A stretch of DNA of 64,000 bases, from assembly GCF_014191605.1 (NCBI RefSeq), contig NZ_JACHWU010000001.1, positions 434,001 to 498,000 of the forward strand, given 5' to 3'. The stretch is from Prauserella isguenensis. GTDB lineage: Bacteria; Actinomycetota; Actinomycetes; Mycobacteriales; Pseudonocardiaceae. The position numbers and the translations under genes were made by a program. Below the pieces are notes generated by a model. The model was not told the DNA's origin. It made no database searches and saw nothing but the letters and a program-made list of their open reading frames with translations. Of this stretch, positions 23,994 through 32,616 are shown piece after piece; positions within the stretch are counted from its first letter, which is position 1; every line of letters starts with the position of its first letter.

Positions 23994-24923
23994 CTACTGC
24001 CGCTGCTCGCGCGCCTCGGCCAGGTCGGACAACTGCACGAGCTGTCTCTGCAGGTCACGTAGCCACCCTTCCTGCGTGGCGTCTCGAGCCTCGAGAGTGT
24101 CACGACGCTCCGCGACCTGACCGGCGAGTCGGGACAGTGCACGGGGCAGATCGACCTCGCCTGGGCGGTCGCGCACGTGGGGATGGTCACCGAACCCTGC
24201 GGAGATGTAGCCCAAGGCTCGCAACTCCGACAGTGCAGCGCGCACGGTGGGAAGGGTGCAGTCGTACTCGGCGCACAACGCCCGTTGGCTCGGCAGGCAC
24301 CCGCTCGGTGGCCACTCACCGGCTTCCAATCGGGTGCGTAGATCCTCCACGATCCGATCGACCGGTCCGCCCCGGTTCGTGCGGGGTGCACCGGGATCGG
24401 CACGGCAGCCCGGACTCGTCGCGTCGACCGCGACCTCAGCAGGGTCCCGGATCAAGGAGAACTCGACGCCAGCGCCGAGCGCGTCCGCATAACGCAGCAG
24501 CGTGGACAGGCGCACATCGTCGGACCGTTCACGCAGGTAAACCCCGTGGGCCACGCAGCCCAGCCGTTCGGACACCTGCGCCTGAGTGCGGCCCTGTGCG
24601 GTTCGGATCTCCACCAACGCGGCCTGCACCTGCGACAACTGCGTGGAATCGTCCGGCAAGGTCTCGATCTCCGGCGACAGCACACCGTCAGGTGCCCTGA
24701 CGGTGGCACGAACGCGCACGCCGATCGCGTCGGCATAGCGCAGCAGCGTGGCGAACTTCGGGTCCTGAACGTGCCGTTCGAAACGGTCCACCGCCCGATG
24801 CGTGGCGAAGCCCATCAACTTGGCCACTGCCAACCGCGGCAGGCCGCGCTCCTCCCGTATCGCCACGAGAGCGTTCACCAACTCTGCAACCTGGGCCGGG
24901 CGCACCTCGTCGTCGGTTCCCAT
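23994..24923 (-). CDS. Regulator with two XRE-type HTHs and one GntR-type HTH
   Basis: A 309-residue protein. Residues about 10-65 form one XRE-like HTH (REERGLPRLAVAKLMGFATHRAVDRFE), residues 92-140 a second (RTAQGRTQAQVSERLGCVAHGVYLRER), each followed by the same TLLRYADAxG phrase. Residues about 185-250 form a GntR winged helix (VDRIVEDLRTRLEAGEWPPSGCLPSQRALCAEYDCTLPTVRAALSEL). The C terminus is a coiled coil (LRDLQRQLVQLSDLAEAREQ). It sits 135 bp upstream of the PPE-like gene on the same strand, within the direct repeats. It probably regulates that cassette. No ligand domain of the usual GntR kinds is present. Confidence 0.8.
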   Translation of the reverse strand: MGTDDEVRPAQVAELVNALVAIREERGLPRLAVAKLMGFATHRAVDRFERHVQDPKFATLLRYADAIGVRVRATVRAPDGVLSPEIETLPDDSTQLSQVQAALVEIRTAQGRTQAQVSERLGCVAHGVYLRERSDDVRLSTLLRYADALGAGVEFSLIRDPAEVAVDATSPGCRADPGAPRTNRGGPVDRIVEDLRTRLEAGEWPPSGCLPSQRALCAEYDCTLPTVRAALSELRALGYISAGFGDHPHVRDRPGEVDLPRALSRLAGQVAERRDTLEARDATQEGWLRDLQRQLVQLSDLAEAREQRQ

Positions 24924-24969
24924 GAGCCGAAGGGTAGCCCCGCAGTCGGCACGAACCCGGTCAGCTGCC

Positions 24970-25016
24970 CCGCCGAACGGAGGTCACGAACGGGACCAAC
25001 GCGGCCAGGCCGGGTG
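24970..25016. repeat. 47-bp dispersed direct repeat, copy 2
   Basis: Second copy of the repeat at 21077-21123, 45 of 47 positions identical, same orientation, in the spacer between the triple-HTH regulator and the GH3 gene. With copy 1 it brackets about 3.85 kb containing the ESX cassette. Confidence 0.85.
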
Positions 25017-25025
25017 TCGGGGTGG

Positions 25026-27365
25026 TCAGCCTTCGTCGGTGGGATTGCGCGGCGGGCGCGTGGCCTGGTCGCCGGGCGGGAGGCCGAACAGCGAGATCGC
25101 ACCGATCATGCCCGCGTACAGGCTCTCCACCGGGCATCGCGCCACGTTGCCGATCTTCGTCCACGCCGGGTCGTCACCCTCGGGCGCGCCGGGCGGCGGG
25201 GGCGGCGTCGGCTCCGACACCGGCGTCGTCTCCTCCACGGCGAGGTCGCCGGTCAGCGGCAGGTCCCGCGACGAACCGCCGACCGACAGCGTGTAACCGC
25301 CCGCGCCGCGGACCCACCGGTCGGCATCGACGTCCCACTGCGCCAGTGACCGCTCGTCCAACTCGAACCGCACCCGCTCGCTCTCGCCCGGTTCCAGCTC
25401 GACCCGCCGGAAACCCTCGAGACGCTTCGGCGGCTCACTCGCCGACTCCGGATGGCTCACGTACAGCTGCGCGACCTCCGAGCCCGCACGCTCGCCGGTG
25501 TTGGTCACGGTCGCCGCCACGGTGGTGCCCGCCCCGCCGTCGCCGTCGACCTGCAGCTCCGAGTAATCGAACGTCGTGTAGGACAGGCCGTGGCCGAACG
25601 GGAAGAGCGGCTCGATGCCCTCTCGGTCGTACCACCGGTAACCGACGGCCAGCCCCTCGTCGTACGAGCCGCCGGGGAATCGGTCCGCGTCGGCCGCAGG
25701 CAGATCCGCCTGCGACACCGGGTACGTCGCGGGCAGCCGGCCGCCCGGATCCGAGTCGCCGTACAGCACCGACGCGAGCGCATCGCCGTACTCCTGGCCC
25801 GGGTACCACGCGGCGAGCACCCCGGCGACGTCGTCGAGCCACGGCATCTCGACCGGACCCGCGGTGTTCAGCACGACGATCGTGTTCGGGTTGGCTGCCG
25901 CCGCCTCACTGATCATCTCGTTGTCCTTGTCGGACAGTCGGATGTCCCTGTTGTCCTTCGATTCCGTGGACCACTTCCGCGCGACGACCACGGCAACATC
26001 GGCGGCCTCGGCAGCCTCGCCGGCCTGCGAACCGTCGTCGAAGGTCACGTCGGCGCCCGCCCGCCGCGCCCGCTCGGCGATGCCGTCATGGGGCGTGACG
26101 ATCTCCGGCGCGATTACGTGCGGGCTGCCGCCACCGGAACCGATGACCCGCTCGCCCGCCGCGTCACCGATCACCGCGACCGACCCGGTGTCGTCGCCCA
26201 GCGGCAGCAGTGCGTCGTCGTTCTTCAGCAGCGTCATGCCCTTCTCGGCGACCTCACGCGCCACGGCGGCATGCTCGGGGCCGGTCACGACGTCGTCCGG
26301 CGAACCGTCGTCCTCGCGTTCGAACAGTCCGAACCGGAACATCGGCCGCAGGATCCGCGAGACCATGTCGTCGAGCTTCGCAGTCGTCACGGCTCCGCTG
26401 TTGATGCCGCGGCGCAACCGGGGCCCGTAGTGGCAGCCGCCGGGCATCTGCAGATCCATCCCCGCGTTCGCCGCGGCATGACTGGCCTGGGTGGCGAACC
26501 AGTCGGACGTCACGAACCCGTCGAAGCCGAACTGTCCTTTGAGGACCTGACTCAGCAGGTAGGTGTTGTTGCAGGCGTGCACGCCGTTGAGCCGGTTGTA
26601 GCCGCACATCACCGACGCCGTACCCGCGTCGACGACGTCCTGAACCGGCGAGAGGTACACCTCCTGCAGCGTTCGCTCGTCCACAACGGAGTCGTTGGCC
26701 GGGAGGTTGCGCAGCGTCTCCTGGTTGTAGGCGGCGATATGCTTCGACTGCGCCAGCGCGCCCTCACCCTGAATGCCCTCGACCTGCGCCGCGGCGAGTT
26801 CGCCGGTCAGATGCGGATCCTCGCCGAGCGTTTCGAACGACCGGCCCGCGCGCGGGTCGCGCAGCAGATCGACCGTCGGCCCGAGCACGACGTCGGCACC
26901 CTTGCCCCGGGACTCGCGGGCGATCGTCGCGCCGTAGCGATTCGCGAGGTCGGCGTCCCACGACGCGGCGAGCGCCATCGGCGACGGCAACTGCGTGACA
27001 CCGGTGTGCCCGTTGCCGACCCCTGCGGGGCCGTCGGACAGCCCGAGCTGAGGAATGCACAGCCGCGGGTTCTCGGAGATCGTGCCGGCGTACGTGGGAC
27101 CGACGAACTGGAACGGCACCGCCGAGCCGTGCACGAGGTCGAGCTTCTCGTCGAGCGTCATCCTCGACACGAGCTGGTCGATGCGCTGCTCGACCGGCGC
27201 GTCGGAGCCGACCCACGGGCATCGGGTCTCCACGGCCGGATCCGCGGCGGGGCCGCTGACCTCAGCGGCGTGTGCCACCGACCCGGTGACGAGCGTGGTC
27301 ACCGCGATCAGCGACACGAGTGCGGAGGCCGGCCAGGCCCGGCGGCCACGACGCTGGAGACGCAA
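25026..27365 (-). CDS. Secreted GH3 beta-glucosidase family protein
   Basis: A 779-residue exported glycoside hydrolase. A signal peptide (basic start, LVSLIAVTTLVTGSVAHAAE) precedes the GH3 N-terminal barrel (about 60-360), with KHIAAYNQE and the nucleophile Asp in FDGFVTSDWFA. The alpha/beta C-terminal domain follows, with RVIGSGGGSPHV and WYPGQEYGDALASVLYGD, then a fibronectin III-like domain (YGLSYTTF-type segment to VSHPE). The layout is that of three-domain beta-glucosidases that cut terminal beta-glucosyl residues of oligosaccharides or glycosides. No transporter or CAZyme partner is adjacent. Confidence 0.9.
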   Translation of the reverse strand: MRLQRRGRRAWPASALVSLIAVTTLVTGSVAHAAEVSGPAADPAVETRCPWVGSDAPVEQRIDQLVSRMTLDEKLDLVHGSAVPFQFVGPTYAGTISENPRLCIPQLGLSDGPAGVGNGHTGVTQLPSPMALAASWDADLANRYGATIARESRGKGADVVLGPTVDLLRDPRAGRSFETLGEDPHLTGELAAAQVEGIQGEGALAQSKHIAAYNQETLRNLPANDSVVDERTLQEVYLSPVQDVVDAGTASVMCGYNRLNGVHACNNTYLLSQVLKGQFGFDGFVTSDWFATQASHAAANAGMDLQMPGGCHYGPRLRRGINSGAVTTAKLDDMVSRILRPMFRFGLFEREDDGSPDDVVTGPEHAAVAREVAEKGMTLLKNDDALLPLGDDTGSVAVIGDAAGERVIGSGGGSPHVIAPEIVTPHDGIAERARRAGADVTFDDGSQAGEAAEAADVAVVVARKWSTESKDNRDIRLSDKDNEMISEAAAANPNTIVVLNTAGPVEMPWLDDVAGVLAAWYPGQEYGDALASVLYGDSDPGGRLPATYPVSQADLPAADADRFPGGSYDEGLAVGYRWYDREGIEPLFPFGHGLSYTTFDYSELQVDGDGGAGTTVAATVTNTGERAGSEVAQLYVSHPESASEPPKRLEGFRRVELEPGESERVRFELDERSLAQWDVDADRWVRGAGGYTLSVGGSSRDLPLTGDLAVEETTPVSEPTPPPPPGAPEGDDPAWTKIGNVARCPVESLYAGMIGAISLFGLPPGDQATRPPRNPTDEG

Positions 27366-27549
27366 GACGCTGCCTTCCGTTCGACATACGAACGCGAAGC
27401 AGTTTCACATACAGGGGCGCGCGGGGCCAGAGTCGATCATGGCCGCCGCACCGAGAACCCACGCTCGGACCAGCGCCATCACCCACGGTCACCGGCATCA
27501 GCGCAGCACGGCCGCGCACCGCAGTGCGCCGAAGTCGTAGCGGGACGAC

Positions 27550-28818
27550 CTACCAGCCTGCCCCGTACCCGCCGTAGCCATGTCCGCCGTACGCACCGTC
27601 CCGGTACTGGTTGACGTCGTGAGCGCCACTGCCGTAGGTGCCCTCGTCGTGCGCAGCGTCGACGCGGGGTTCGTAGGCCCGGTTCGTCTCCTCGTAGGCC
27701 CGGTGGCCGCCGTGGCCGCCTTGGCCGTCGTAGCGGTGGCCGCCGTGGCCATGGGCGCCCGCGTCGGCGCCGGGCAACCCGCCGCCGTGCCTCCAGCGCT
27801 CACCCACGGCGCGCGGCGACATGTCGCGATCACCGCGGTGGACCCGCGCATCACGGGAGGGGGCGTTCCCGCCACCGGAGTCCTCGGCCACGTCCGAGCC
27901 GGACTGGGCGGGCTCGTCGGCGCCGTGCTCGCTGCCGTACTGCTCCCGTTGAGCTTGCCGCTTCGGGGTGTGCTGCACCGGCCCGTGCCCGTGCATCGCA
28001 TCCGCGACAGTGTTCAGGATCGCCTCGAAGCCGCGCACTCCCCCGCCGTCGTCGCGTCCCTCACGGCCGCGTGCGTCGGTGTGGCGTGCCGGGAAGTCGT
28101 AGTGGCGGGTGGCGTGGTTCTCGATGCCGCGGCGAAGCTCCTCACCGAACCGCTGCACCCGCCGTTCCACTGACGACCGGTCCCGCGCCGAGGGGTCCTG
28201 CCGCACCGTCCACGCCCCCTCGACCGGCGCTCCGGCCTTCCGTGGTCCTGCATCCCGCGCCGCTGTCCAGGCATCCTGCGCCGCCGCAACCTCGGAATCT
28301 GTGACGTTCGGACCTGCGGCCGCGGGGTCCGCCCGTGCCACTACGGGGACCGGAGCCTCCAAGCCACGAGCGAGCCCGTCATCCGCCGGGACGATCGCCG
28401 TGTCGTCGGAAACCCGCACCTCGTCGGAGTGCGCACCGGCGTCGGGCGAGACGGGCCCGGCCGGGACATCGGTCGCCTTGCGGCGCTGCGGAGCGTCGCC
28501 CGGCTTCTCGTCGGTGCCCGCGCCGGGAACGTCTCCGCCCTGCTCGTCCGATCCGGTGCCGTCCGGAACCTGCGGCGCCGCTTCCGTCGCCTCGTCCCCG
28601 GCGACCAATCTCGACCCGGCGCCGTCACCGTCCAGTCCGGACACGCCTGTGACGGCGGCGAGCACCATGACGACGAACGCCACGAAGCCGGCCGCGCCGG
28701 AGCGGTTCATGCCCGGGGTCGGCGGGGCCGCAGGGCCGTGCCCCGAGGCACAGATGATCCCGGTGCGGTCGAGCAGCGCATCCTCGTGCGGCGTGGGACG
28801 CGGGGCCGTCGGCGCCAT
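27550..28818 (-). CDS. Membrane protein with His/Gly-rich C terminus, function unknown
   Basis: From the ATG at 28818 (GGAGG upstream) it has 422 residues. A short N-terminal region with HEDALLDRTGIICASGHG precedes one membrane segment (GFVAFVVMVLAAVTGVSGL, about residues 41-60). The rest is extracytoplasmic and mostly disordered, with a helical patch RRVQRFGEELRRGIENHATRHY. The last 100 residues are rich in His, Gly and Tyr (HGHGGHRYDGQGGHGGH). Such tails bind metal or act as flexible spacers. I know no family. The antisense frame at 27580-28173 looks hydrophobic only because of Ala/Val codons and is rejected. Confidence 0.6.
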   Translation of the reverse strand: MAPTAPRPTPHEDALLDRTGIICASGHGPAAPPTPGMNRSGAAGFVAFVVMVLAAVTGVSGLDGDGAGSRLVAGDEATEAAPQVPDGTGSDEQGGDVPGAGTDEKPGDAPQRRKATDVPAGPVSPDAGAHSDEVRVSDDTAIVPADDGLARGLEAPVPVVARADPAAAGPNVTDSEVAAAQDAWTAARDAGPRKAGAPVEGAWTVRQDPSARDRSSVERRVQRFGEELRRGIENHATRHYDFPARHTDARGREGRDDGGGVRGFEAILNTVADAMHGHGPVQHTPKRQAQREQYGSEHGADEPAQSGSDVAEDSGGGNAPSRDARVHRGDRDMSPRAVGERWRHGGGLPGADAGAHGHGGHRYDGQGGHGGHRAYEETNRAYEPRVDAAHDEGTYGSGAHDVNQYRDGAYGGHGYGGYGAGW

Positions 28819-29113
28819 CAGCCCTCCAGGAACGTGTCGGTCGAGCAATCACCGGGTACACACATCACCGCGGCGAGACGGCTTGCGGAGTGCCCCATTA
28901 ACGCGCCGACTGGCCTCGATGTCACGGCAACGTCCCGAGTTCGCAACCAGAAGGGCTCGATGTGGTGAACCCTCGCATACGGGCGGTCACCAAATGCCCC
29001 AATCGGGGGAAGTGGGGAAGTTTTCGTCGTGTTGGCGCATCAGAGTGTGCCTCATGGGGAGTCTCACCCACGACAGCCGCCGAGGGGCGGCACCGGAGAG
29101 ACGGGAGTGTGCA

Positions 29114-29524
29114 GTGCAAAGCGACGCCGTACACCAGAGCCAGTTCGTGTATCTCAACGGCTGCAGCACGCCGGTACTCGCTCGACTGATGTACCGCGCG
29201 GACGACCCGTTCACCGTGTCGCTCGCGTTCCGCGTTGATGCGCGCGATTGGGTGGAGTGGGACTTCTCCCGTGAGCTGCTGCTCGCAGGACTGACCGAAC
29301 CCGCGGGAATCGGCGACATCCGCCTGCGTCCGGACCTGGCGACCCACGAGGAGTACCTCGTGCTCGAACTCGAATCGCCCGACGGCTACGCCGGGGTCGA
29401 GCTCGAGATCGCGGACGTGCGCCGCTTCGCCGACGCGACCACGGCGATCGTGCCGCCCGGCACGGAGGCCGAGCGGCTGGACCTGGACCGGCTGATCGAC
29501 GAGCTCACGACCGCACGCCCCTGA
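29114..29524 (+). CDS. ssgB: SsgA-like sporulation and cell division regulator
   Basis: A 136-residue protein from the GTG at 29114, with GGGAG six bases upstream. It matches the SsgA-like family (SALP): FRVDARDWVEWDFSRELLLAGL, GIGDIRLRP, LELESPDGYAGVELEIADVRRFADAT. SsgB, the member found widely in sporulating actinomycetes, recruits FtsZ to septation sites. The symbol is by similarity to that member; other SALPs are similar. It is convergent with the NagZ-like gene and preceded by about 295 bp without a gene. Confidence 0.85.
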   Translation: MQSDAVHQSQFVYLNGCSTPVLARLMYRADDPFTVSLAFRVDARDWVEWDFSRELLLAGLTEPAGIGDIRLRPDLATHEEYLVLELESPDGYAGVELEIADVRRFADATTAIVPPGTEAERLDLDRLIDELTTARP

Positions 29525-29542
29525 GATCCGTCGGGCGTGCGG

Positions 29543-30703
29543 TCAGCCGCACGCGTCCTTGGAGCTCAGCACCCGATTCAACGACGCGTTGATGCGCTCG
29601 GCCGACAGCTCGCCGCTGTTCGCGGCCTGCTCGAGCCGGTCCAGCACGGGCCCCACGTCGCCGCCCGAGGACCACAGTGCCTTGTCGGCACCCGCCTTCA
29701 GGGCGAGCAGCACGGCGTCGGGCAGCGAATGCCGGTCGGTGATCGCCTTCATCGCGCCGAGGTCGTCGGTGACGACAGGGCCGTCGAAGTTGTAGTCCTG
29801 GCGCAGCAGACGGTACGCCGCGGGCGAGATCGAGGCGGGCTGCCCGTCGGTCAGCTGTGGCACCGTGAGGTGGCCGACCATGACGCCGACGTCGCCGTAC
29901 TCGCCGACCCTCTCGAACGGTTTCAGATCGTGCTTACGCAGCTCGGGCAACGGCGGCGTGGTCACGTCGCCCACGTGGGAGTCACCGCTCGCGTTGCCGT
30001 GGCCGGGGAAGTGTTTGATCACCGGTTGGATGCCGGCCTCCTGCAGGCCGTCGCCGAACGCCTTCGCGTACCGGCGAGCCGTCGCGGGGTCTGTGCTGAA
30101 CGAACGGTCGCCGATCGCCTCGCTCGCCGGTTCGTCGGTGAGGTCGAGATCGGGCGCGTAGTCGACCGTCACGCCACGCTTGGCCATCTCCTTGCCGCGT
30201 TCGAGGGCCAGCTGTCGTACTTCCTGTGGTGTCATCGACGCTGCCATCTCGCGGGCACTCGGCATGTCACCGACGAGCTCGTCGAGCCGCTGGACCCGGC
30301 CGCCCTCGTCGTCGATCGCGATCGACACCGGCACGTCCGCGGCGTCCTGCACCGACTTCAGCGCACCGCCGGTGAACAGGTCCGTGGCGTTGCCGCCGAT
30401 GAACAGGCCGCCGACCTGGTGATCACGCACCAACTGGGTCGTCGCCTGCGCGCCGGATTCGACGCCGACCACGACGAGCTGCGCGACCTTCTCGCGGGTC
30501 GACATGTCGGCAACCGCGGGACAGCTGGGCGCGGAATCGGGTTTCGCCGCGGACGACGATGCCGGTGCCGACGGCTTCGCAGACGGCGTCTCCGACGCCG
30601 CCGAACCGGGACTCGGTGCACTCTGGGTCGTCGGAGCCTCGGACGAACCGCATCCGGCGACGAGCAGCCCTGTCATGGCCGCGAACAACAAACGCTTCCT
30701 CAT
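29543..30703 (-). CDS. GH3 beta-N-acetylhexosaminidase lipoprotein (NagZ/LpqI-like)
   Basis: From the ATG at 30703 it has 386 residues. The signal peptide ends in the lipobox LLVAGC, so it is a lipoprotein. A Ser/Ala/Pro linker follows, then a single GH3 barrel with AIDDEGGRVQRL, the NagZ-type loop KHFPGHGNASGDSH (catalytic His-Asp dyad) and the nucleophile Asp in VVTDDLGAMKAI. Length and lipidation match M. tuberculosis LpqI, which removes GlcNAc from cell-wall turnover products. The upstream ORF at 30700-31284 overlaps its start by four bases. Confidence 0.9.
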   Translation of the reverse strand: MRKRLLFAAMTGLLVAGCGSSEAPTTQSAPSPGSAASETPSAKPSAPASSSAAKPDSAPSCPAVADMSTREKVAQLVVVGVESGAQATTQLVRDHQVGGLFIGGNATDLFTGGALKSVQDAADVPVSIAIDDEGGRVQRLDELVGDMPSAREMAASMTPQEVRQLALERGKEMAKRGVTVDYAPDLDLTDEPASEAIGDRSFSTDPATARRYAKAFGDGLQEAGIQPVIKHFPGHGNASGDSHVGDVTTPPLPELRKHDLKPFERVGEYGDVGVMVGHLTVPQLTDGQPASISPAAYRLLRQDYNFDGPVVTDDLGAMKAITDRHSLPDAVLLALKAGADKALWSSGGDVGPVLDRLEQAANSGELSAERINASLNRVLSSKDACG

Positions 30704-31284
30704 CGTGTCTCCACAGTACGGCTCGACCCGCCCACGCGCGTCGAGGTGGCGACGCGCGTGCTGGCCATCCGGATGCCCCGCCTGCACGATCGTGACGCGT
30801 GGGCGGGCCGGTGACTTCGCCTGTTCGTTCGGGCCGTGACACGGGCGATAATCCCTCGTCCCGACCGTCCGGCGCTCCGACTCAGCGCGCGGGTCGGTGA
30901 GCCTACTCCGAGGCCGGACGAGACCTGGGAGGCGGAACCCGGCCGTGTTACGAGTGTCGAATTCTCACCGCTCCGAGGGACCACTACAGCCGGCACCGCC
31001 CGCGCACCGGATCGGGAATGTCGGTAATGCCGCCTAGCCTGTTCGCTGCCGTCCATACGCTCGACCACCAGAGAACTCGGACGACAGCCGCGGGCGTGTG
31101 CGGCGGCGAGCCGTTCGGCGTCGCGCTTGCGGACGTGGCGGGACAGCACGGTCCCGTCCCGGACGACCAGCCAGGTCAGCGAGTCCGGTGACAGCCGGAA
31201 CCGGACCGCGAACGCCGTGTACCGCGCGGGTTCGTCGGCGTTGCTGCGGCCTCCTGCGTGGCCTGCGGGACGTTCGACGGTCAT
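30700..31284 (-). CDS. Small protein with DUF2188-like N terminus, coupled to the NagZ-like gene
   Basis: The ATG at 31284 has a good SD (GGGGGA, seven bases). Residues about 20-85 (FRLSPDSLTWLVVRDGTVLSRHV, RDAERLAAAHARG, SSLVVERMDG) resemble DUF2188-type small domains of 60-70 residues. The remaining 105 residues are Arg/Ser-rich and look like noncoding DNA being translated. The reading frame ends exactly at the NagZ-like start as ATGA, so either the protein really is 194 residues and coupled, or an ancestral stop was lost. The N-terminal part is credible; the tail is not. Confidence 0.5.
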   Translation of the reverse strand: MTVERPAGHAGGRSNADEPARYTAFAVRFRLSPDSLTWLVVRDGTVLSRHVRKRDAERLAAAHARGCRPSSLVVERMDGSEQARRHYRHSRSGARAVPAVVVPRSGENSTLVTRPGSASQVSSGLGVGSPTRALSRSAGRSGRGIIARVTARTNRRSHRPAHASRSCRRGIRMASTRVATSTRVGGSSRTVETR

Positions 31285-31453
31285 GTCCGGTTCCCCCTGT
31301 CGGTGTCCGTGGCGATCTTCGGCGCACGTACTCCCGGGCCCGTGCGCACACCGCCGCTTCGGCTGATCCTGCTCGGCCCATCCTGTGGCCGAACGGCCGT
31401 GGCCCGGGTCGATCGCGGTGCCGTGCCGAGCTTGCCTCACATGTTCCGATTGT

Positions 31454-31476
31454 GCAACCCTGTTGCTCAGTTGCAA
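31454..31476. promoter_or_regulatory. Inverted-repeat operator upstream of the XRE/ImmA pair
   Basis: GCAACCCTGTTGC (31454-31466) is a perfect inverted repeat with 5-bp arms and a 3-bp centre. It is followed three bases later by another GTTGCAA (31470-31476). It lies in the 259-bp divergent spacer, about 70 bp upstream of the XRE gene, and could be the XRE operator. Confidence 0.45.
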
Positions 31477-31543
31477 GTTCAGGGTGGTCATCCGCCCTGC
31501 CACCTGCCAAGCTGTGCTGCGCCGATCCGCCGAAGGAGGTCAC

Positions 31544-31963
31544 ATGTCAGGTCGCATGGACCTGCGTCGACTGCACGACGCGCTCGATGCGCAGCGTCGC
31601 GCGCGGGATCTGTCGTGGCGCCAGCTCGCCGAGGAAGCCGGGGTGAGCCCGTCACTGCTCAGCCGTATGGGCAACGGCCAACGCCCAGACCTCGACGGGT
31701 TCATCGCGCTCGTGCAGTGGCTCGGCACCCCCGCGGAAGAATTCATGAGCCGTCCCGACGAGGACCACGCCGACGGCTCCGCGGACGGCGGCCCGACCCC
31801 GGAACTCGAGACCCAGCTCGCCATGCTGTTGCGGGCCCGTGACGACCTGCCGGAGGCCGACAAGGAGTATCTGCTCGAGATCGTCGGCGCGACGATGCGC
31901 CGCATCAAGCACCACACCGGCACGGGCGCGGCCGGCTCCGGCGGCACGCGTTCGGAAGGGTGA
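31544..31963 (+). CDS. XRE-family transcriptional regulator
   Basis: A 139-residue protein with an ideal SD (AAGGAGGT) before the ATG at 31544. The N-terminal HTH (residues about 8-65) reads DLSWRQLAEEAGVSPSLLSRMGNGQRPDLDGFIALVQWL. The C-terminal part (LLRARDDLPEADKEYLLEIVGATM) is helical, perhaps for dimerisation. It overlaps the ImmA-like peptidase gene by four bases (GTGA). XRE plus ImmA/IrrE pairs are common in actinobacteria; the peptidase typically cleaves the XRE repressor. Confidence 0.88.
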   Translation: MSGRMDLRRLHDALDAQRRARDLSWRQLAEEAGVSPSLLSRMGNGQRPDLDGFIALVQWLGTPAEEFMSRPDEDHADGSADGGPTPELETQLAMLLRARDDLPEADKEYLLEIVGATMRRIKHHTGTGAAGSGGTRSEG

Positions 31964-32616
31964 CGGCCGTGTCGCAGCCACTCCGACGGGGTTTCAAGGC
32001 ACACGCCGGACGGCTCGCACTGTCCGTCAGGAACGAGCTGGGGCTGGCCGTGTGCGACCCGCTCGACCCGTACTCCCTTGCCGAGCTGTACGGCATTCCG
32101 GTCCTCGATCTCGGAGATCCGGCGATGCCCCGAGACGCGGTCCGGCACTTCACCGGTCCCGCGGCGGACTCGTTCTCGGGCGCGCTCGTCGCGGTCGGCA
32201 GTGTGCGCGTGATCGTGGAGAACCATGTGCACGACACCCGCCGCAGGCGCGCGACCGTCGCCCACGAGATGGCGCACGTGCTACTCGAACACGACTTCGA
32301 CCTACTGGTGACCAAAGCGGGCCTGTGCGGTACGACGGCCACGTCCGTGGAACGCGAGGCCGACGAACTCGCGGGCGAACTGTTGTTGCCGCGAGACGCG
32401 GCGCGCACCGCGGCACTGCGCGGGTGGACCGACGCCGCCGTGGCACACCGGTACGGGGTGAGTAGACGGCTGGCACGCTGGCGACTGAACGCCACGGGCG
32501 CGCGCACGATCGCCTGCCGCCACCGTGCGAAACGCCCCCGGTTCGCACCCGCCCGGGCCGCCGACGGCGGCGTCGCCGAGCCGGGCAGCGTCGGAGAGCC
32601 GGGCAGCGTCAGATAG
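31960..32616 (+). CDS. ImmA/IrrE-family metallopeptidase
   Basis: A 218-residue protein from the GTG at 31960. The zinc-peptidase motif HEMAH (about residue 107) and the downstream EREADELAGELLLP (third ligand Glu) define the ImmA/IrrE family. These peptidases relieve repression by cutting a partner XRE protein, here the overlapping upstream gene. A third region, YGVSRRLARWRLNATG, is HTH-like and usual in this family. The last residues are encoded by an 18-bp repeat whose third unit supplies the TAG stop. Confidence 0.88.
   Translation: MTAVSQPLRRGFKAHAGRLALSVRNELGLAVCDPLDPYSLAELYGIPVLDLGDPAMPRDAVRHFTGPAADSFSGALVAVGSVRVIVENHVHDTRRRRATVAHEMAHVLLEHDFDLLVTKAGLCGTTATSVEREADELAGELLLPRDAARTAALRGWTDAAVAHRYGVSRRLARWRLNATGARTIACRHRAKRPRFAPARAADGGVAEPGSVGEPGSVR

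Noticed and set aside
25452-27614. Plus-strand ORF of 720 residues
   Set aside because: Antisense shadow of the GH3 gene, which has signal peptide and catalytic motifs.
27580-28173. Plus-strand ORF with hydrophobic Val/Ala stretches, looking like a membrane protein
   Set aside because: It is antisense to the His/Gly-rich protein; His codons on one strand read as Val on the other, which explains the hydrophobicity.
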